Below are positions 49,009 through 62,291 of a stretch of DNA of 64,000 nt, piece by piece. Position 1 is the first letter of the stretch. The number at the start of each line of letters is the position of its first letter. The notes under the pieces are model-generated. The model ran no database searches. It was not told the origin of the DNA and saw only the letters and a list, made by a program, of their open reading frames with translations. The position numbers were made by a program, and so were the translations under genes. This DNA is from Punica granatum (lineage: Eukaryota > Streptophyta > Magnoliopsida > Myrtales > Lythraceae): NCBI RefSeq assembly GCF_007655135.1, contig NC_045127.1, positions 6,085,001-6,149,000 of the forward strand. The letters run 5' to 3'.

Positions 49009-51361
49009 TGCTGCTGATGGATACAAGGTATTTTAACAACTTCCTATTACATAGTTATGTATTCATGAATTAAATGGAAACAGAATTAACTTGCTTGCCA
49101 ATTAATCTAGCTTAAGAGTTGTTCTTGAACTCTTTATGAGTGATTGTAAAATATTGTGTGCAGGAATGAATGAAGCTTCTAATTTAAAATTTCTCTTTTA
49201 ATTGTATAAATTTGTCAGGTAACATCTATTATTTGGGGTCTTTTCTGTCCAGTTTAATAGCTTGAAAGTCCTCATACTTGCACATTCATACTGTCAGGGT
49301 AGCTGAAAGTCCTCATGATTCTCTGGAATTGCATATGCAACCTCATGAGAAAGAGCCACCATGCATATTCCTTTACTCGTCATAGCAATATCAGCTTGGA
49401 GAATCATTTCTTCAACCCCGAACACCCCACCCCACCCCACCCCCTACCCCCTCACTGAATCTTTTATAGAGAGTGAAGTAGGATCACAAGCATGTCCCAC
49501 TCTTCTCATATTGTACCCTCTGGCACTATGATGTTATTGTAATCTGAACTAGATTTGCCTATTGTGTTATATATCTGGGTTATTTTCGTTGTTACTGTAT
49601 CACTGTGATACTACAAAACATTACATCTGGAACATATAAGAGAAAATATTTATTGATCCCAAGGAAAAAATTAACCGAAACTAGCCTCTAGAAAATGGAG
49701 AAAGAGTTGTTCTTGCACCACCCATACTTGAAGACATTCATAAGTGAAAGCTGTTGTAATGGAAATCAAACATAGAGAGAGTCTGAGCAAGGTAAAGTTT
49801 TCTAACTATTTGATGAACACCTTACTTAGCTTGCTTGGATAGGAGGGAAAGGGAGGGAAGGGGAGGGGAGGGGAGGAAAAGTGGTATAGAATTTTCGAAA
49901 ATTCCCTGACAACTTTTTTCCCCTCCCTTTCCTTCAGTCCAAATGGAGGGTAAAAGATCAGAAGAGACCGCCACGTTAGTGGAAGTGAGCTCCAGAATTG
50001 GACAACACAAAATATGAGTGGAAGATGATAATCGCAATAGTTATTCAATGTACCCAGATCTGATATAAAATATAGTTATAATTATGAAATCGATTTATTG
50101 ATTTCCAATTAACGGAAAAAGAGGGTAAAGGGAATTAAAATGGGTTGGGAAAATTTGAATGGTGGGCCATAGACTCGAAGTTTGGCCCGTGAGCTCCACA
50201 GTTTTGGTTGAAGGCAGGTTCTGGTTACTTGCAATTCCGGCCTTTATGTTTGATATATCTGAAGATGTGGGAGGGTTGAAGTGCCAGTATCTAGAGCTGC
50301 AAAAAATGCAGCACGGAATGCTTAAGAAAGTTTTTGGAGAAATAACTGCTCATATCTAAAGGGTCATAAGAGAAAAAGGTCCCCAAAAATAATTAAAAGA
50401 TACGATACGAGATTAGTCTATCATGATCATGGTAGTTTTACATGGATCTTTTTCCCACTCTCACGTTGAAAGATAACTCAACCTGAGGATTGATTGACTC
50501 CGTGATACCACGTGTTCTTCATAGATTATAGTGCATCTGTTTCCTCTAAATTTTCATAGGTTGTGCTTTATATGTCACTGTACATCAAAGTATTTCTTTT
50601 CTGTCAGGCCATTGAATCTTTTTCAGATGCTGTGTTACTTATGGGTGTTGGTTGCTCATTACTTTGCATCAAATTTACTTAACCCCTTGTCCTATTCTTT
50701 TTAAATCCAGCAAGTTTAGCTGTCTTGTGGTACTGTATGTGTTAACTACATGAATGGCATGGAATTAGGTTATGAGATCCTATTGTTGTTGTCGTTTTTT
50801 TTGGTTGCTTTGAAGGATAAATATCCTTTTGTTCATGTGCTTCTTATACTGGCTTTGACATATATTCTTTGGTGCAATTCCTTTCATGATACGAAGCGAA
50901 CGAGCACTAACCGAATTCTTGAGTTGATTCAAGGAATTCGCTTGCTCATTTTCTTCCCCACTGCATTAGTTGTATCTGCTAGATTATTATCTCACCTAAT
51001 GACCCCTATTGTGCAGGTATCTGGAGGAAAACTCGCCAAGGTGGTTTAACTACTTGCAGTTTCTAACCAACCAATAGAAGCATAATGGGATAAACCGAAA
51101 AGAATTAACGCCACGAAACCATTTCCAATTTTTTTAAGTATCACCTATTATAGAAAGTGGGAGAACCTGAGTTGGCTTCTAAAAGAGACTGAATTTCTGC
51201 ATATGACCTGTTCTCCACTTCTCAGGTTGATAAGAAGATCACCTAAAATGCCATCTGACACCCGGTAACTTCCTGACTAACCTGAACATCTTTATCTGTT
51301 TGATGTGAACAACCATGGCTCTGCTCACCTGTCCAAGATTATCCCATGACCAGAGCTACTG
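49009..51361. other. Intergenic region after the Snapin-like gene
   Basis: The first few hundred bases are probably 3' UTR of the Snapin-like gene. Frames at 50159-50359 and 50750-51049 are short; the second is hydrophobic but has no homologue I recognise and sits in AT-rich DNA, so neither was called. A CCCCAC-type run is near 49428-49445 and a GGGA-rich patch near 49843-49875. Confidence 0.5.
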
Positions 51362-51370
51362 TATATATAA
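51362..51370 (+). promoter_or_regulatory. TATA box of the proline-rich protein gene
   Basis: TATATATAA lies 94 bp upstream of the ATG at 51464, a normal TATA plus short 5' UTR arrangement for plants (start site expected near 51395). Based on motif and spacing. Confidence 0.65.
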
Positions 51371-51463
51371 TCTTCATTTCCTTATCCTGGTTCATCAGAC
51401 ACTTCCACTTCTCACCCAGAGAGCATTAAGCAACCTTCTCATAAACTTCGTCTGAGACTGGCC

Positions 51464-51814
51464 ATGGCTTCTTCTACCCGTTTCTTCTCCACTCTGATGG
51501 TTGCCCTTGTTGCTGTGCTGAGCGGAGCAATGTGTTCAGCTGCCACAAATCGTCGTCTTCTCCAAGCAACTCCCCTTCCTACCATACCGACCATCCCAAC
51601 TGTTCCGAAAATACCACCCATGCCCTCGATCCCAAATACACCGACCGCCAACCCTTCATTCCCAACAATTCCTTCAGTTCCTAAGTTTGCTTTCCCTCCC
51701 ATGCCCTCTATCCCGACCATCCCATCTTTCCCTAAGATCCCTAACTTCCCAACCACCATGCCTTCCATCCCCTTCCTGTCTCCACCCCCTTCAACGACCA
51801 CAACTAGCCCATGA
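51464..51814 (+). CDS. Small secreted proline-rich protein
   Basis: A single exon of 116 residues. The first ~26 residues (MASSTRFFSTLMVALVAVLS and GAMCSA) are a clear signal peptide. The mature part is built from short repeats of the IPxxP/VPKxP kind (PTIPTIP, VPKIPPMPSIP, SFPTIPSVPKF, PPMPSIPTIPSFPKIP) and ends in SPPPSTTTTSP. This resembles plant cell-wall PRP/PELPK-type proteins, probably an extracellular, possibly hydroxylated wall component; no enzymatic domain is expected. The clean TATA box upstream and regular repeat phase support a real gene. The exact family name is not certain. Confidence 0.82.
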   Translation: MASSTRFFSTLMVALVAVLSGAMCSAATNRRLLQATPLPTIPTIPTVPKIPPMPSIPNTPTANPSFPTIPSVPKFAFPPMPSIPTIPSFPKIPNFPTTMPSIPFLSPPPSTTTTSP

Positions 51815-54215
51815 GCATTGAATCGAAGTTCACGATCAGATAGGGGATGCGTGCCTTATAGTCCGAGTTCATCCGTTATGAGGGTCTTATATTTGTCAGT
51901 CTCTTGGTTATGCCTATATTTTGTACCTGAATCTTTGTACTTTGGTGTGCTTGTTCATGCGCGGTACCAATAGAAGTCCATAGAATAAATTCTTATGCAT
52001 TATTATTGTAAGAGTCGGGATTATAATGTAATTTCAGCATTTGTTTAATGGTTTACACTGGCCATGTTATTGCTACATTCATTCCATATCACTGATGCCG
52101 AAACAGAAGTTCGTCGGAACAGCCTGGAGAGCTGAGAGGACACACGTTGAGAAAGAGTCGCACGGAGAAGCGATAAATCCGTAAGCTCGCACTTAATATT
52201 TTCTTATCCCGCTCATACATCTTTGCTTGCAGTGATATATTCTCCCTCTAATGATTGAACAACGTGTTTCAAGTTAAAAGCCATATATGGTTGCACCAAC
52301 CGAAGCTACTCGGTGTTAATAGGTAGTTGCCAAATGTTAGCAATGCATAGATTCGGTCGGTAGCGTAGGTAGCTGAACTCCAACTGAACCTGAATTTCTT
52401 GATCAAAATGGACTAGTAGAGAGGAGGATATGTTCTGAAGCCGCGAAATTATTATATTTCTTTCCATTTTAACATGGTGAACTCGAACGGCCTATCGAAG
52501 AATGAGTTGTACTTTAATGCTAAGAGCCTAGAAATTCAAAGTCATCGACATCCTTACAGGATTCGTCTTAGTCAGTTTTATTAAGAATACTACATTCTCA
52601 TACCAAAAAAAAAAGAAGCTTGAACGTAGTTTTACGGGCAAATATGAGGCGGGTGTTACTCATCCAAACTATGAGTAACTCTCAATCGAAATTGCTCCAT
52701 GAAGGAAACCGGTCCCATAGTGGTCCACGGGTTCTCCACCTATAACCATCATTCTGGTTTCCACACTTGAGTGTGTAAACGTGAACAGTCAATAGCCCGA
52801 AACCTGAGGGGGGGCGCACTTGTATGTTGCTCATCTGGGGCAGCCCATGGCCCAAAACCTGTTGGGCTCTAAACAACCCGAGTAGCAATTCCCATTTCTA
52901 TTTCTACGTGAGTAATGATATGCTTCGGCTGGAAAAAAAAAAATAATGGCCCGGGAACTTTCACGCGCAAGAATTAAATTAAAAAAATCTGTTGGTTTTG
53001 GACAATAGCACGTACCACTGTACCAAACAAAAACCTAGCAAATGAATAATAATTCACTAGCCATATTTCAACAGCAGCCTACCCGCATTTATATCCGAAC
53101 CACATAAAAAGGGAAGAGAGGGACAATAATGAGCCCATCAGCTCAAAATTTTCCTTTCTATTTTTGAGGTATGGAAATTACAAAGAAAATTTAAAAGATT
53201 CGGAAACGTAACAATTGAAAATCCAAAAAATAAAAAATAAAAAAATTCCCCTTCTCGGAGGGGAAGCATGGAAATGCCTGCCGGGCAACTCCGTGGACGG
53301 TACAAGGAATTTTTCCGCCCGCCCGCCCTTCCCTTCTTCGTTAGGACACAGTGAAGTTTTTCCCTTAAAATGGATATTTCCCTGACGTTCCATCCATCTC
53401 ATCAGAATACCCCGCGGGTGATATCTTTTTTTTTTTTTTTTTTTTTGGACGAAAACGTGTGTTGTTACATCAAATTCTTTAAAGAGAAAAAACGTCAACT
53501 TTGTCTCTCTTATTATATAAGCCAAAATCGAAAGTTTTTGCAATTTTTTTTTTCGACGAACAAAACTATGAGAGATATTACTCTAACAATTCGGTAAATC
53601 GAATATTAAATATTATTTCGACTCTTAACAAATGTTCTTTTTGCGATTTGAACTTGCGTTCTCTTACTTACGGGATCAAAGCTTACTTATGGCTCCAAAT
53701 TTAAGCATGCACTTTCAAATTTATATTGTTTATAGTTAAAAGTAACTCCGTTAACTTCTCCAGTCACTCGCATATTTTTTAAATTTCTGAAAATATATTT
53801 ATTAATTTCAAAATTTAAAAATAAATTAAAAACATTGAAAAATATTTCACGGAAAGAAGAAAAAGCATGTCAATTGATAAGAGGGGTTTGGGCAACACCG
53901 GCGACCATCGCCCTTTTGTTCTCTCCTAGTCGCTCTCAATTTTTTTCGAAACTATTTTTGTTTTCTTGAAATTAGTAAGGGTAAGGGGAAAATAAACAAA
54001 TATATATATATATATAAAAGGATGGAAATGAAAATCTTAACGGAAAGTACAAAATCAGCTATAAACATTGAACAAAACAGTTTAGAAAGTATATACTTAG
54101 ATTTCAAATATTTTTATTTTTTGCTATATACAAAAATAAGGGAAAATTAATTGCTTTTTATTGAAAATTTGATTCTATATGTTTCGGTGAAAACCATAAT
54201 ATCCATAATGTCAAT

Positions 54216-54360
54216 TGGATCTCAACTAATCCAGTCAAACCGAGTTGGCTCACTAAGAGGTAAAGTTATCACAACTTGAATTTTCAGCATTTTCAAATAC
54301 TCGAACTCGAAATTTTATTTAAATAAAAAAAGTGTTAGATCGCTTAATTCAAATCACGTT
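54216..54360 (+). repeat. Dispersed repeat family C, copy 1
   Basis: Carries TCTCAACTAATCC.GTCAAACCGAGTTGGCTCACTAAGAGG, then CACAACTTGAATTTTCAGC and TAGATCGCTTAATTCAAAT. The same order of phrases recurs at 57032-57155 and, reversed, at 58571-58712. Probably a short degraded transposon; class not determined. Confidence 0.6.
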
Positions 54361-55606
54361 AGTTATTTTTATATTTAAAAAAAAAAACTAATTTTGGGTG
54401 GCGGGGGTTTTCGGTTAGGCAGAGAGGGTGGGGCCAGATGGGACAAAATGAGGCCACATTTGGCAAAAGAGCTGTCACGTGACCGGAACGGGGAAACCGA
54501 CAAAAGACGGACGCAACGTACCGTCGTACCCTCTGACCCCACCCCTCTTCCCCCCCTCCCCTCCCCTCCCCTCCCCTCTACGGATGCCACTAAAAATAAA
54601 CAAATAAACAAATTTTTGCTGATGTGAGCAACAGTTCGTGTGTTTGTGTTCACCAATTACTCAAGTCGTCCAGGCCCCACCCCCTGACGAGGCTTGACCT
54701 TCCCCTCTCCCTCTCTCGAAACGTCCCTCTATTCCAGATTGAATTATTGGTTGATACTATGTGATTCGGAACTTCCATTAATTCTCTGCTCTCGAGCTGG
54801 ATTTTCGCTCGGGAAAGTCTTCCTTTACAGCCTCAATTATGATACAATTGACACGGAAGAAGTACTCCGGTCAATTCACGAACCATGCAGCAAAAAAAAA
54901 AACGACAAGTTTCTAAGACGGTTGGAGTCACTGTCCTATCAGAAGGTTTTGGGATTGAAAATAGCCCTAATCGCTTACAGATTTAGCGAAAATTTAATAC
55001 TTTTTAAATCCATTGGATCAAATATGAATTTCATGCACAAACAACTCTTGAGGGTGTTTTTATGATGGGATTTGCAGTAGCAAATAGCCGGGGACCTCAT
55101 GTGTCAAGAGATATACTATTCGCTTTGGACGTGACTAGTATTAGTTTGTCCTTTGAAACAACCTGTCTTTTACCACAGCACCATTTCCCTTTTTTCTGCA
55201 TTGATGGAGTTATAGGGCTCGTGCCGTGTAGGAACATACGGATTTGTCCTCTGAGAAAACCGCCTTCCTCTACATCCATCGGTTTCAAATCGGTAACAAG
55301 TGTCCACTGCACTGAACTCAATTCCCGCATGGATGTAATCGTAGGGCTCGTGGGAACAAGTGTTGCGCTGGCTAGGTAGGGAGGACTTTGCCTGTGGAGG
55401 ATGCCTATGAGCATGTCGTGTTCGTCCAATGAAAACAAATCGGTGCACTGTGGTCTTAACGGTGTCTTCTCAGACACGGCCAAAACCCAGTCCGCTGCGG
55501 CCTTTCTCTGTCAGATAGAAAGAGAGTTTTGATTAGAAAGCCATTAGAAATATCCAAACATGTCACCAAATAGTACACGTTGAAACCAAACTCACCACAT
55601 GCATAC

Positions 55607-55607
<1 letters not shown>

Positions 55608-55637
<30 letters not shown>

Positions 55638-55660
55638 TGTATGTATGCATGTATGTTTGT
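55608..55660. repeat. (GTAT)n microsatellite
   Basis: About twelve ATGT/GTAT units with one or two interruptions. The Tyr/Val/Cys and His/Thr runs in the overlapping frames on both strands come from this repeat, not from a gene. Confidence 0.9.
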
Positions 55661-56261
55661 ATATATGTCCAAATCTCCCCTCAACAGCAATGTGAAAGGA
55701 TAGAAATTCGCCCTCGTGCTTGTTTATGTTTTCCCTTCTCGTCTTCACCATGGAGAACTGCTCTAATTAGGCCGTATACATATCCCAATCATTCGGCCTG
55801 CAAACATCATACAGGATTCGACTGTTTGGCCGAATTTGAAAGTGATGGCATGAATTCACCTTACCGCATGTCATAATCCGACAAATTGAATTGCCTAAAA
55901 AATTCTCGATTGAGATTCGAGTCTACGGGGGGGGGTGCACGCGTGTCGTTCTTTTGGTCTGGTATCGTATGGGCCAGCAATTTCGCTCGAAAGATGATCA
56001 AACATAGTTCGTGAATGCTTCAGCATCTGGTCAAGCAATTTTTATGGGATTAGACTGATCACGAACAGCTTCCGAGGAGGTCGTCGTCTCTGTCATTCGA
56101 GATGGCCGATAACCGATGATCTAGGCATGTTTGCACTTCCTTAATTAAACGTATAGGGTGGCGAGTTGAGCTCAGTTCCAAGAAAATGATGGAATTAATC
56201 AATAAAATTAGGATTCCAAAGCCTAAAAAAATATTGAATGGGCCATCCCAAGCTGTGACCA

Positions 56262-56288
56262 CCCCCCCCCCCCCCCCCCCCCCCCCCC
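56262..56288. repeat. 27-base poly(C) tract
   Basis: An uninterrupted run of 27 C, preceded by GCTGTGACCA and followed by TTAAGACGACCC. It is the same length as the tract at 31806-31832. Length is uncertain because long homopolymers are hard to sequence. Confidence 0.9.
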
Positions 56289-57031
56289 TTAAGACGACCC
56301 TTAGGGAGACTGCGAGCTCAGTGCACAGATACCATGAAACTTTTCCCTTTCGATGACCGAAATTTTATCTCATACAAACCCACCATCGGACCAAGACTAT
56401 TCCACTCCACACACATTTTTCTAGGGTCATACTAAAAATTATATATATATATATATATATGGTATCGATATGGATCGGGAAATTGGATGATACCGATGGT
56501 GAGTGGGAGCGTGGCAAATGCGAAACTCAAAAGTTTAAATAACTTGACGCGCCCCTGTACTACCAGTAAGACCCTCTACTCGATCGGCCACGTGCCTCTT
56601 CACCGAGCCAAGTGTGGGCTTGACGTATTTTCAGCGCGTGATTGATCTACCCTTTCAGAAGTTGTGCAAACGGCAATCTCGAATGCCGGTTATCGACTGG
56701 ATGAGTCGAGTGTGGTAGAAGTAGAATGCTGTGAGTGCGAGCATATCATGCATGGTAGTGTAAAAGTGCTGAAAAAGCAAATGAGATTTTTCTTTTTTGG
56801 TGGGATTTTCCTTTCTCAATCTTTACGTTTCTTAGAAAAGGGCTGGGAGAGGAATTGATTAGCCGAATGAAGGAATCTATCCAGAGAGAGAGATCACGTT
56901 AGCTATATTGATATACGCGCACACACGATCCATCATCAGAACCTTTTGCAGCAGAAGATGCGAAGGAAGGGAAGGACCCCCACTCTCTATTCTTTTTTTT
57001 TTTAAGCATGCATTTTCATATTTAAAAATTC

Positions 57032-57155
57032 AATAAACTCCGATTAATTTAATTCGAGTCCGATCGGCTCATTAAGATTAAAATTCTTTTTAACGTGAAT
57101 TTTTTCAATTCGTAAGGAAATAAATATTGAATCACTTAAATCAAGTCATATCGAT
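57032..57155 (+). repeat. Dispersed repeat family C, copy 2
   Basis: Shares ATTAATTTAATTCGAGTCCGAT, GGCTCATTAAGA, GTGAATTTTTTCAATTCG and ATATTGAATCACTTAAATCAA with the other copies in the same order and orientation as copy 1. Ends not defined. Confidence 0.6.
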
Positions 57156-58570
57156 TCTCTCCTCCCCTTTTTCCCTCTCCTGCCTCCATGCATCATTATT
57201 TTTTTCAATAAATTGAAAAAATAAAAGGAAGGAAGATAAAAGTTGGAATGCTATTCAATCCCATCTCGAATCGAATTCCTTCTACTTCCGAAGCCGTCAA
57301 ATCTGCACCGGAAATAGAGACGATATAAATCTGACGATCACGGATATACTAAAGAGTAAATCACACCATAGAACTTTCCAAGAAATGATGATATGGTGGA
57401 TCTGCTTGCGAGTGAGTTACAAGCCTTCACACACAGCCTCAGTATGATAATTTGGAAGTATATGTACTGAATGCAATTCAGTGGATCTGCCAACCATTGC
57501 CATGCTCTCTCATTTTTCTTTCCCAGCTGGCCTCGAATCCTCTTCTCAGATCCTTATACTGACCATTATTCACAATTCGAGATAAGGACCTAAAGGCATT
57601 GCAGCTTCTGAGAAAATGCCAGCATCGAGATAAAATAGGTTTGCTCATTGGGTGTTATCGTGGAATTTATACGGTCGGTTCGAGTCACATAAGGTCGCTT
57701 TGCAGGTGCATATGGCAATCGAGAAGCTGCAAACGGCCATTACTTTAAGTGATCGTGCGAGTTTTCTAGCAAGGATTGCACGATATGAGTTTATGCCGGT
57801 GTATTTACGTGATTTGGGATCTCATCGTCATTGCGAAGGGCAAAGAAGCTTAGCAAAGTACTTCGGCACAGTTTTCGCCGAATTTTGGCATATTCTGTTT
57901 AATCTAATGAAAGAGATTTGAACGGACTAAAGACTTCGTATGATGCTATTGAGCTACTGTGTTCCGGACTATTGAATCGATACGGAAGGAGAGAGCGACA
58001 GAGACCGAGAGAGTCGGAGGGAATCCGACAACTAGCGGCGTACGGTCACGGCGCGATGAGGGCACCGCAGAATGTCCCGAGGGGCAAATGCATGCGCTTC
58101 AGACCCAAGAGCTGGCGTTGTCACTTCAAAGTTTGTATTTTGAATTGAATCGAATAAGCCATAGCCCCAACACTGATCGAGACAATTACGAGCCAAAAAA
58201 ACACACACACACACACACAGATCGGGACAAAATAGGAGAGGGGGTGACTGGGCCCGGAGGAGGGGAGACCCGTCAGGACGGGTCAACACTTCTTCACAAA
58301 GCCTCATCCACATGATGGAGACACCAACATCAGAAGATAAGAGCCCAAAATAATAATGGAAAAAGCGGGGGGAAAAATGGAAGTAATTTTGTTTCAATTG
58401 ACTCGTCAAGAGACTGATCCTACGATTTTCGGGTAGGTTCTTGGCTTTCATTGAGGCCGTCCTAGTAGTAGTAGTAGGCTGTAAAGAGCCTTTTTGATGA
58501 CCAATATAGCAAATACTCACCACAATTTGACAATACTATGACGCCCCCAAAAGTAAATGAAAGACATCAA

Positions 58571-58712
58571 GATAATTTGATTCAAGCGATTCGATATTTA
58601 TTCTTCATAATCAAAATTTTGGAATTGAGTTTTGTAAATGAAAAAATTAATACTGAAAGAGTTCTATCTCTTAGTGGGTCAATCGACTCGAACTGAATTA
58701 ATTGAGACTTAT
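58571..58712 (-). repeat. Dispersed repeat family C, copy 3 (inverted)
   Basis: Its reverse complement reads CTCAATTAATTCAGTTCGAG, then GACCCACTAAGAG and ATATCGAATCGCTTGAATCA, matching copies 1 and 2. It lies 33 bp before the inverted-repeat element at 58745. Confidence 0.6.
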
Positions 58713-58744
58713 TGAACTTTTTGATATTATGCGTGAAAAAAAAA

Positions 58745-59065
58745 TATATGAAACACCTCATATAGTTTGTAAAAATAGCAAGTGACACCCCCTCATTTCA
58801 AAATTAGTCATATACCATTCCTCATTCCGCTAATTTCTACTCTCTTTTTTTCCTTAAATTGGATCAGATTTGATTCGGGTAAAGAAATGAAGTAACTAAT
58901 CGGTTTGTGCATTTTCGTGGCATGAGATCCACATGTTAAAGTGAATGTCCTCTTTGTGCCATGTCAACGAAAGGAGGGGTGGCGTGTGACTAATTTTTTA
59001 AAGAATGAGTGTCACTAGCCATTTCAAAAATTATAGGGGATGTCGTTGAAATTTACCAAAAAAAA
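58745..59065. mobile_element. Short inverted-repeat element, ~320 bp
   Basis: The left arm has ACACCTCATATAGTTTGTAA, then AATAGCAAGTGACACCCCCT and AAATTAGTCATA. The reverse complement of the right arm has GACATCCCCTATAATTTTTG, then AATGGCTAGTGACACTCATT and AAATTAGTCACA. The arms extend about 70 bp. No frame; non-autonomous MITE-like. Target duplication not identified, so ends are approximate. Confidence 0.7.
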
Positions 59066-62000
59066 AAGAAAGGCAACACCTCGTGAAAATCATGTAGGAA
59101 AATATTTTTCTATCGAACCACCAGTATGATCTATGTTAGATTTTCATATTCCGCGAACTTGCAAGGTATTCGCATACATAATGATCGATCAGATAAAATA
59201 TGAATACTCATAAAATGAAAAGCATAATTCTAGATTTTAGTCGGTGAATCTTTAATTGGTTGAGTGCGAAAAAGTTTTTACATTTCAATAATAACATTAA
59301 CTACTTAAAAAAAAATTCTCTTGTACGAACATTATTCTTTTTTTTGTGAGAAAAATTCTCACACTCCAAGAATAACATTTCGTATTGACGAATTTCTCTT
59401 ATATGAAATATTATTTTTGGAGAGTAAAAATTTTTCACATAAAAAGAATAATGTTGCATACAGAGCGTTCTTGGAGTGCAAAAGGTTTTCGTGTAAGAAA
59501 GATAACGTTACGAGATATTCATCAGTACGAAACGGTACTATTTTCTAAATGTAAAAGTTTTCACACTATAAAAGTTCAGTGACTCAACTCTAGAATTTCC
59601 GCAGAAATAGTTAGGCATGTCCATAATTTCATGAAACCTTTTACGTAAATAGGCTTTTATCAATCAATCAATAGGGAAAAAAAATACAAAAAGTAATAAT
59701 TACGATTAATAAGTTGCATAAAGTTGAGTTTGACCGCATAAATTAATTGTCCCTTGTTCACGAGAAACCAGGAATTTTGCATTATGGGCTTTGTGTTGGG
59801 ACCATTAACTATGAAAATCTGTAAATTTTTTTTTTTATATATATATATATAGAAAAGAGATAGAGAGAGAGAGAGAGAGGAGACAGCTTTGATGCTTTTG
59901 GGCCAATGCCTAACCCCTATGAAGATTCTCAGCTATTAGCCCCCACCCCCCTCAACGTCAAATCACCATATTGATAGATACACACCCTCTCTTCCCCTCA
60001 AAGTTTTAAATAAACCCCCCAAACAAAAAGATAATAATAAATAATATAAAAGGAAATAACAAAAGAAAAAAAAAAAGGCCCACCCCCGTTTTCTGTCTTT
60101 CCTCCCAATTTTTGTTCTCTTTCATTTATGCATGCATATTTTTATTCGAAGGAGCCACTTTATTGTTTAATATAAGTGAATCAAATAAATAAATATAAAT
60201 AAATAAAAGATGGAAGTGGGGGCCAAAATGATCAGAGGGCATGCTGAGCTGAACTGCAGACAACGACAACTGAATTTGTTCTCCCCTCCATCCCCTCTCT
60301 CTTTTTCCGCTGTATAATTTAATATAATATATGTAAAGGATATGTATATTTTTTTTATCAGGAGGCAAAAAAAAAAAAAGGCATGTTAATAAATTGGATA
60401 GATCATGAGTGAAAATGAAGATGGAATAGTAATTTGCAGTCCGCCCATGCAGGTTTTAAGTCAGTCCGGACATGCTCCTGCAGTTTTAATTTCATTCAAA
60501 ATGCAACCCCACCCTCCCAGTGTTCGGAACTGAGATCGCACTTTGGCCCAATCTTAAAGTAGGATAATTGTCGATCCGATGGGTTCCTTCTGACTTTCAA
60601 GTTTAGTTCGAGCCTCCTCTCGTCCTCGAGACGAACTATTAGTGTTCCATCCCGGTTAGTTAATCGACGCATCGGGTTTGGGCTCAGTTGAGGTAGTCTT
60701 GTAATCTTAGAGGGGGTGAATTGAAATTAACCCAGCCATGCACATGCAATAAATACATAATAATAAATTAAAAAATGAATGAATAAATAAAAATAAAAGC
60801 AGAAAAGGGCCACTGCTTCTCTCTCACTCCTGTCTTCTCCCACATGGGCTTTTCTGGTTCTGCTGTGATGTGAATTCAGAGGACTCCCGCCTGAAGAAGA
60901 ATGAAGAAGAATCTCTCCCTCACCCCCACCGCCACCACCACCACCACCACCTTCCATCCATCATTACTGTTCACGGCTTTGCCCTAACCAAAACATCCAC
61001 CCGACTAATCCAACGGTCCATGAAAAATTTAAATCGGGCCACGGAGACTACCGCAATATATACTACCAACATTAATAGAAAGCTCTTGGCTTTTTCGGTT
61101 AATCGGAGACAAAAGAAAGTAAGGTGAGTGGCTTTTTCAGAAACTACCAAGTTGGAGCAGACAGGAGACAACGGGCATTCTGATCTTAATTCCCTAACAA
61201 ACATTAAACAAATGTCCCAGGTCACTTCTTTAATACTGTCTACTTAGCAAAATGGATATTACTTTAATCAGACTAGTTTCTTCTCTTTTAATATATAAGG
61301 GGGGAGAGGGCTTGAGCAGTAATAATTGGACCACAATCAGCCCACCGACCACCTAACCTTTTCTACCCCGAACAAGACCAGAGACTACGCTCCTCTTCTC
61401 TCGTCTCCTCTTCCCTCTTGCTCTCTTTATACTATCACGGACCCAACTCCATTTCAGAATTTCCCATTTTTATAAATTATTTAATTAAATTAATGAAAAG
61501 ACAGGAAAAGGGCGAAAGAAAAGCTGAGGAGGGCGAGGGGGGGCATATGCATAATGATGCATTAGCTGGCGCCTCTGATACACTCTCTGTCTTGAATCTC
61601 TGGCATCATTTCCCAAACTTCCCCATTCCCATCCCCATCCCCATCCCCACCAAAGCATCAAAAAGGCAAAGCAATGTATATATGGGGTTTGTCCAGAGAG
61701 AAGATTGTACTCCGGCAGGGAAAAAGTGACGAGAGATGGATGAAAATGCTAAATAGGAATAAAAAAGTGTACTCTTGATGTCTTCCATGGAAAATGACAA
61801 GGCCCCTAAACTTCCCCCACCACCACCATCCTGAGAACCAACCCATCATCATCATCACCATCACCATACGTCATTTTGGTTAGCTCCTAAACAGCTATCG
61901 AATGCAGAGCCGAACGAAAATGGTGATTAATGGGGACCCGCAATATTTACATGATGATGACTTTTCAAATCTTTCTTCTTCTTCTTCTTCTTCTTCTGTT

Positions 62001-62291
62001 AGGAAAAGGGAAAAGCAAACTCATCCCCCACACCGCGAACAGTGTCACCGGCCGCAAGCTGCCGTTTGCTTCAAAAAAGACAAAAAAGACAAAAAAAAAA
62101 AAACCTACCGAGACGACCCACCAAAAAGCTAAAACAGCTCTTCCTAAGTCCTAAGCTCGGAGGTTTTGATTTAACTAAAAACCCCCCACTAGAAAGAAAG
62201 AAAGACGGTTAAAAAACAAGTCTTGTCATGGCGTCACGTTACCAACCCCCCTGTTGAAGGCTAAATCAAAACAACGAACTCTCTGCTCCGG

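Larger units (their letters stand above)
51815..62291. other. Long gene-poor interval with repeats
   Basis: No gene recognised over ~10.5 kb. It contains poly(T) (near 53429-53450), a related repeat family (three copies listed), a ~320-bp inverted-repeat element at 58745-59065, a (GTAT)n run, a 27-base C run and a (CA)n run at about 58201-58219. The region 55060-55500 has frames of 105 and 128 residues on opposite strands; neither looks conserved. 59900-62290 is AT-rich with TTC and CCAT runs (61977-61998, about 61622-61650) and is presumably the far downstream flank of the DUF1645 gene. Confidence 0.5.

Noticed and set aside
50750..51049. Hydrophobic 99-residue frame
   Set aside because: AT-rich DNA gives Leu/Phe-rich frames by chance; no start context or homologue recognised.
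55062..55500. Opposed frames of 105 and 128 residues as a possible gene
   Set aside because: No domain, signal or repeat typical of a known family; both strands are open equally and splice borders are not needed to explain it. Possibly a gene fragment, not supportable.
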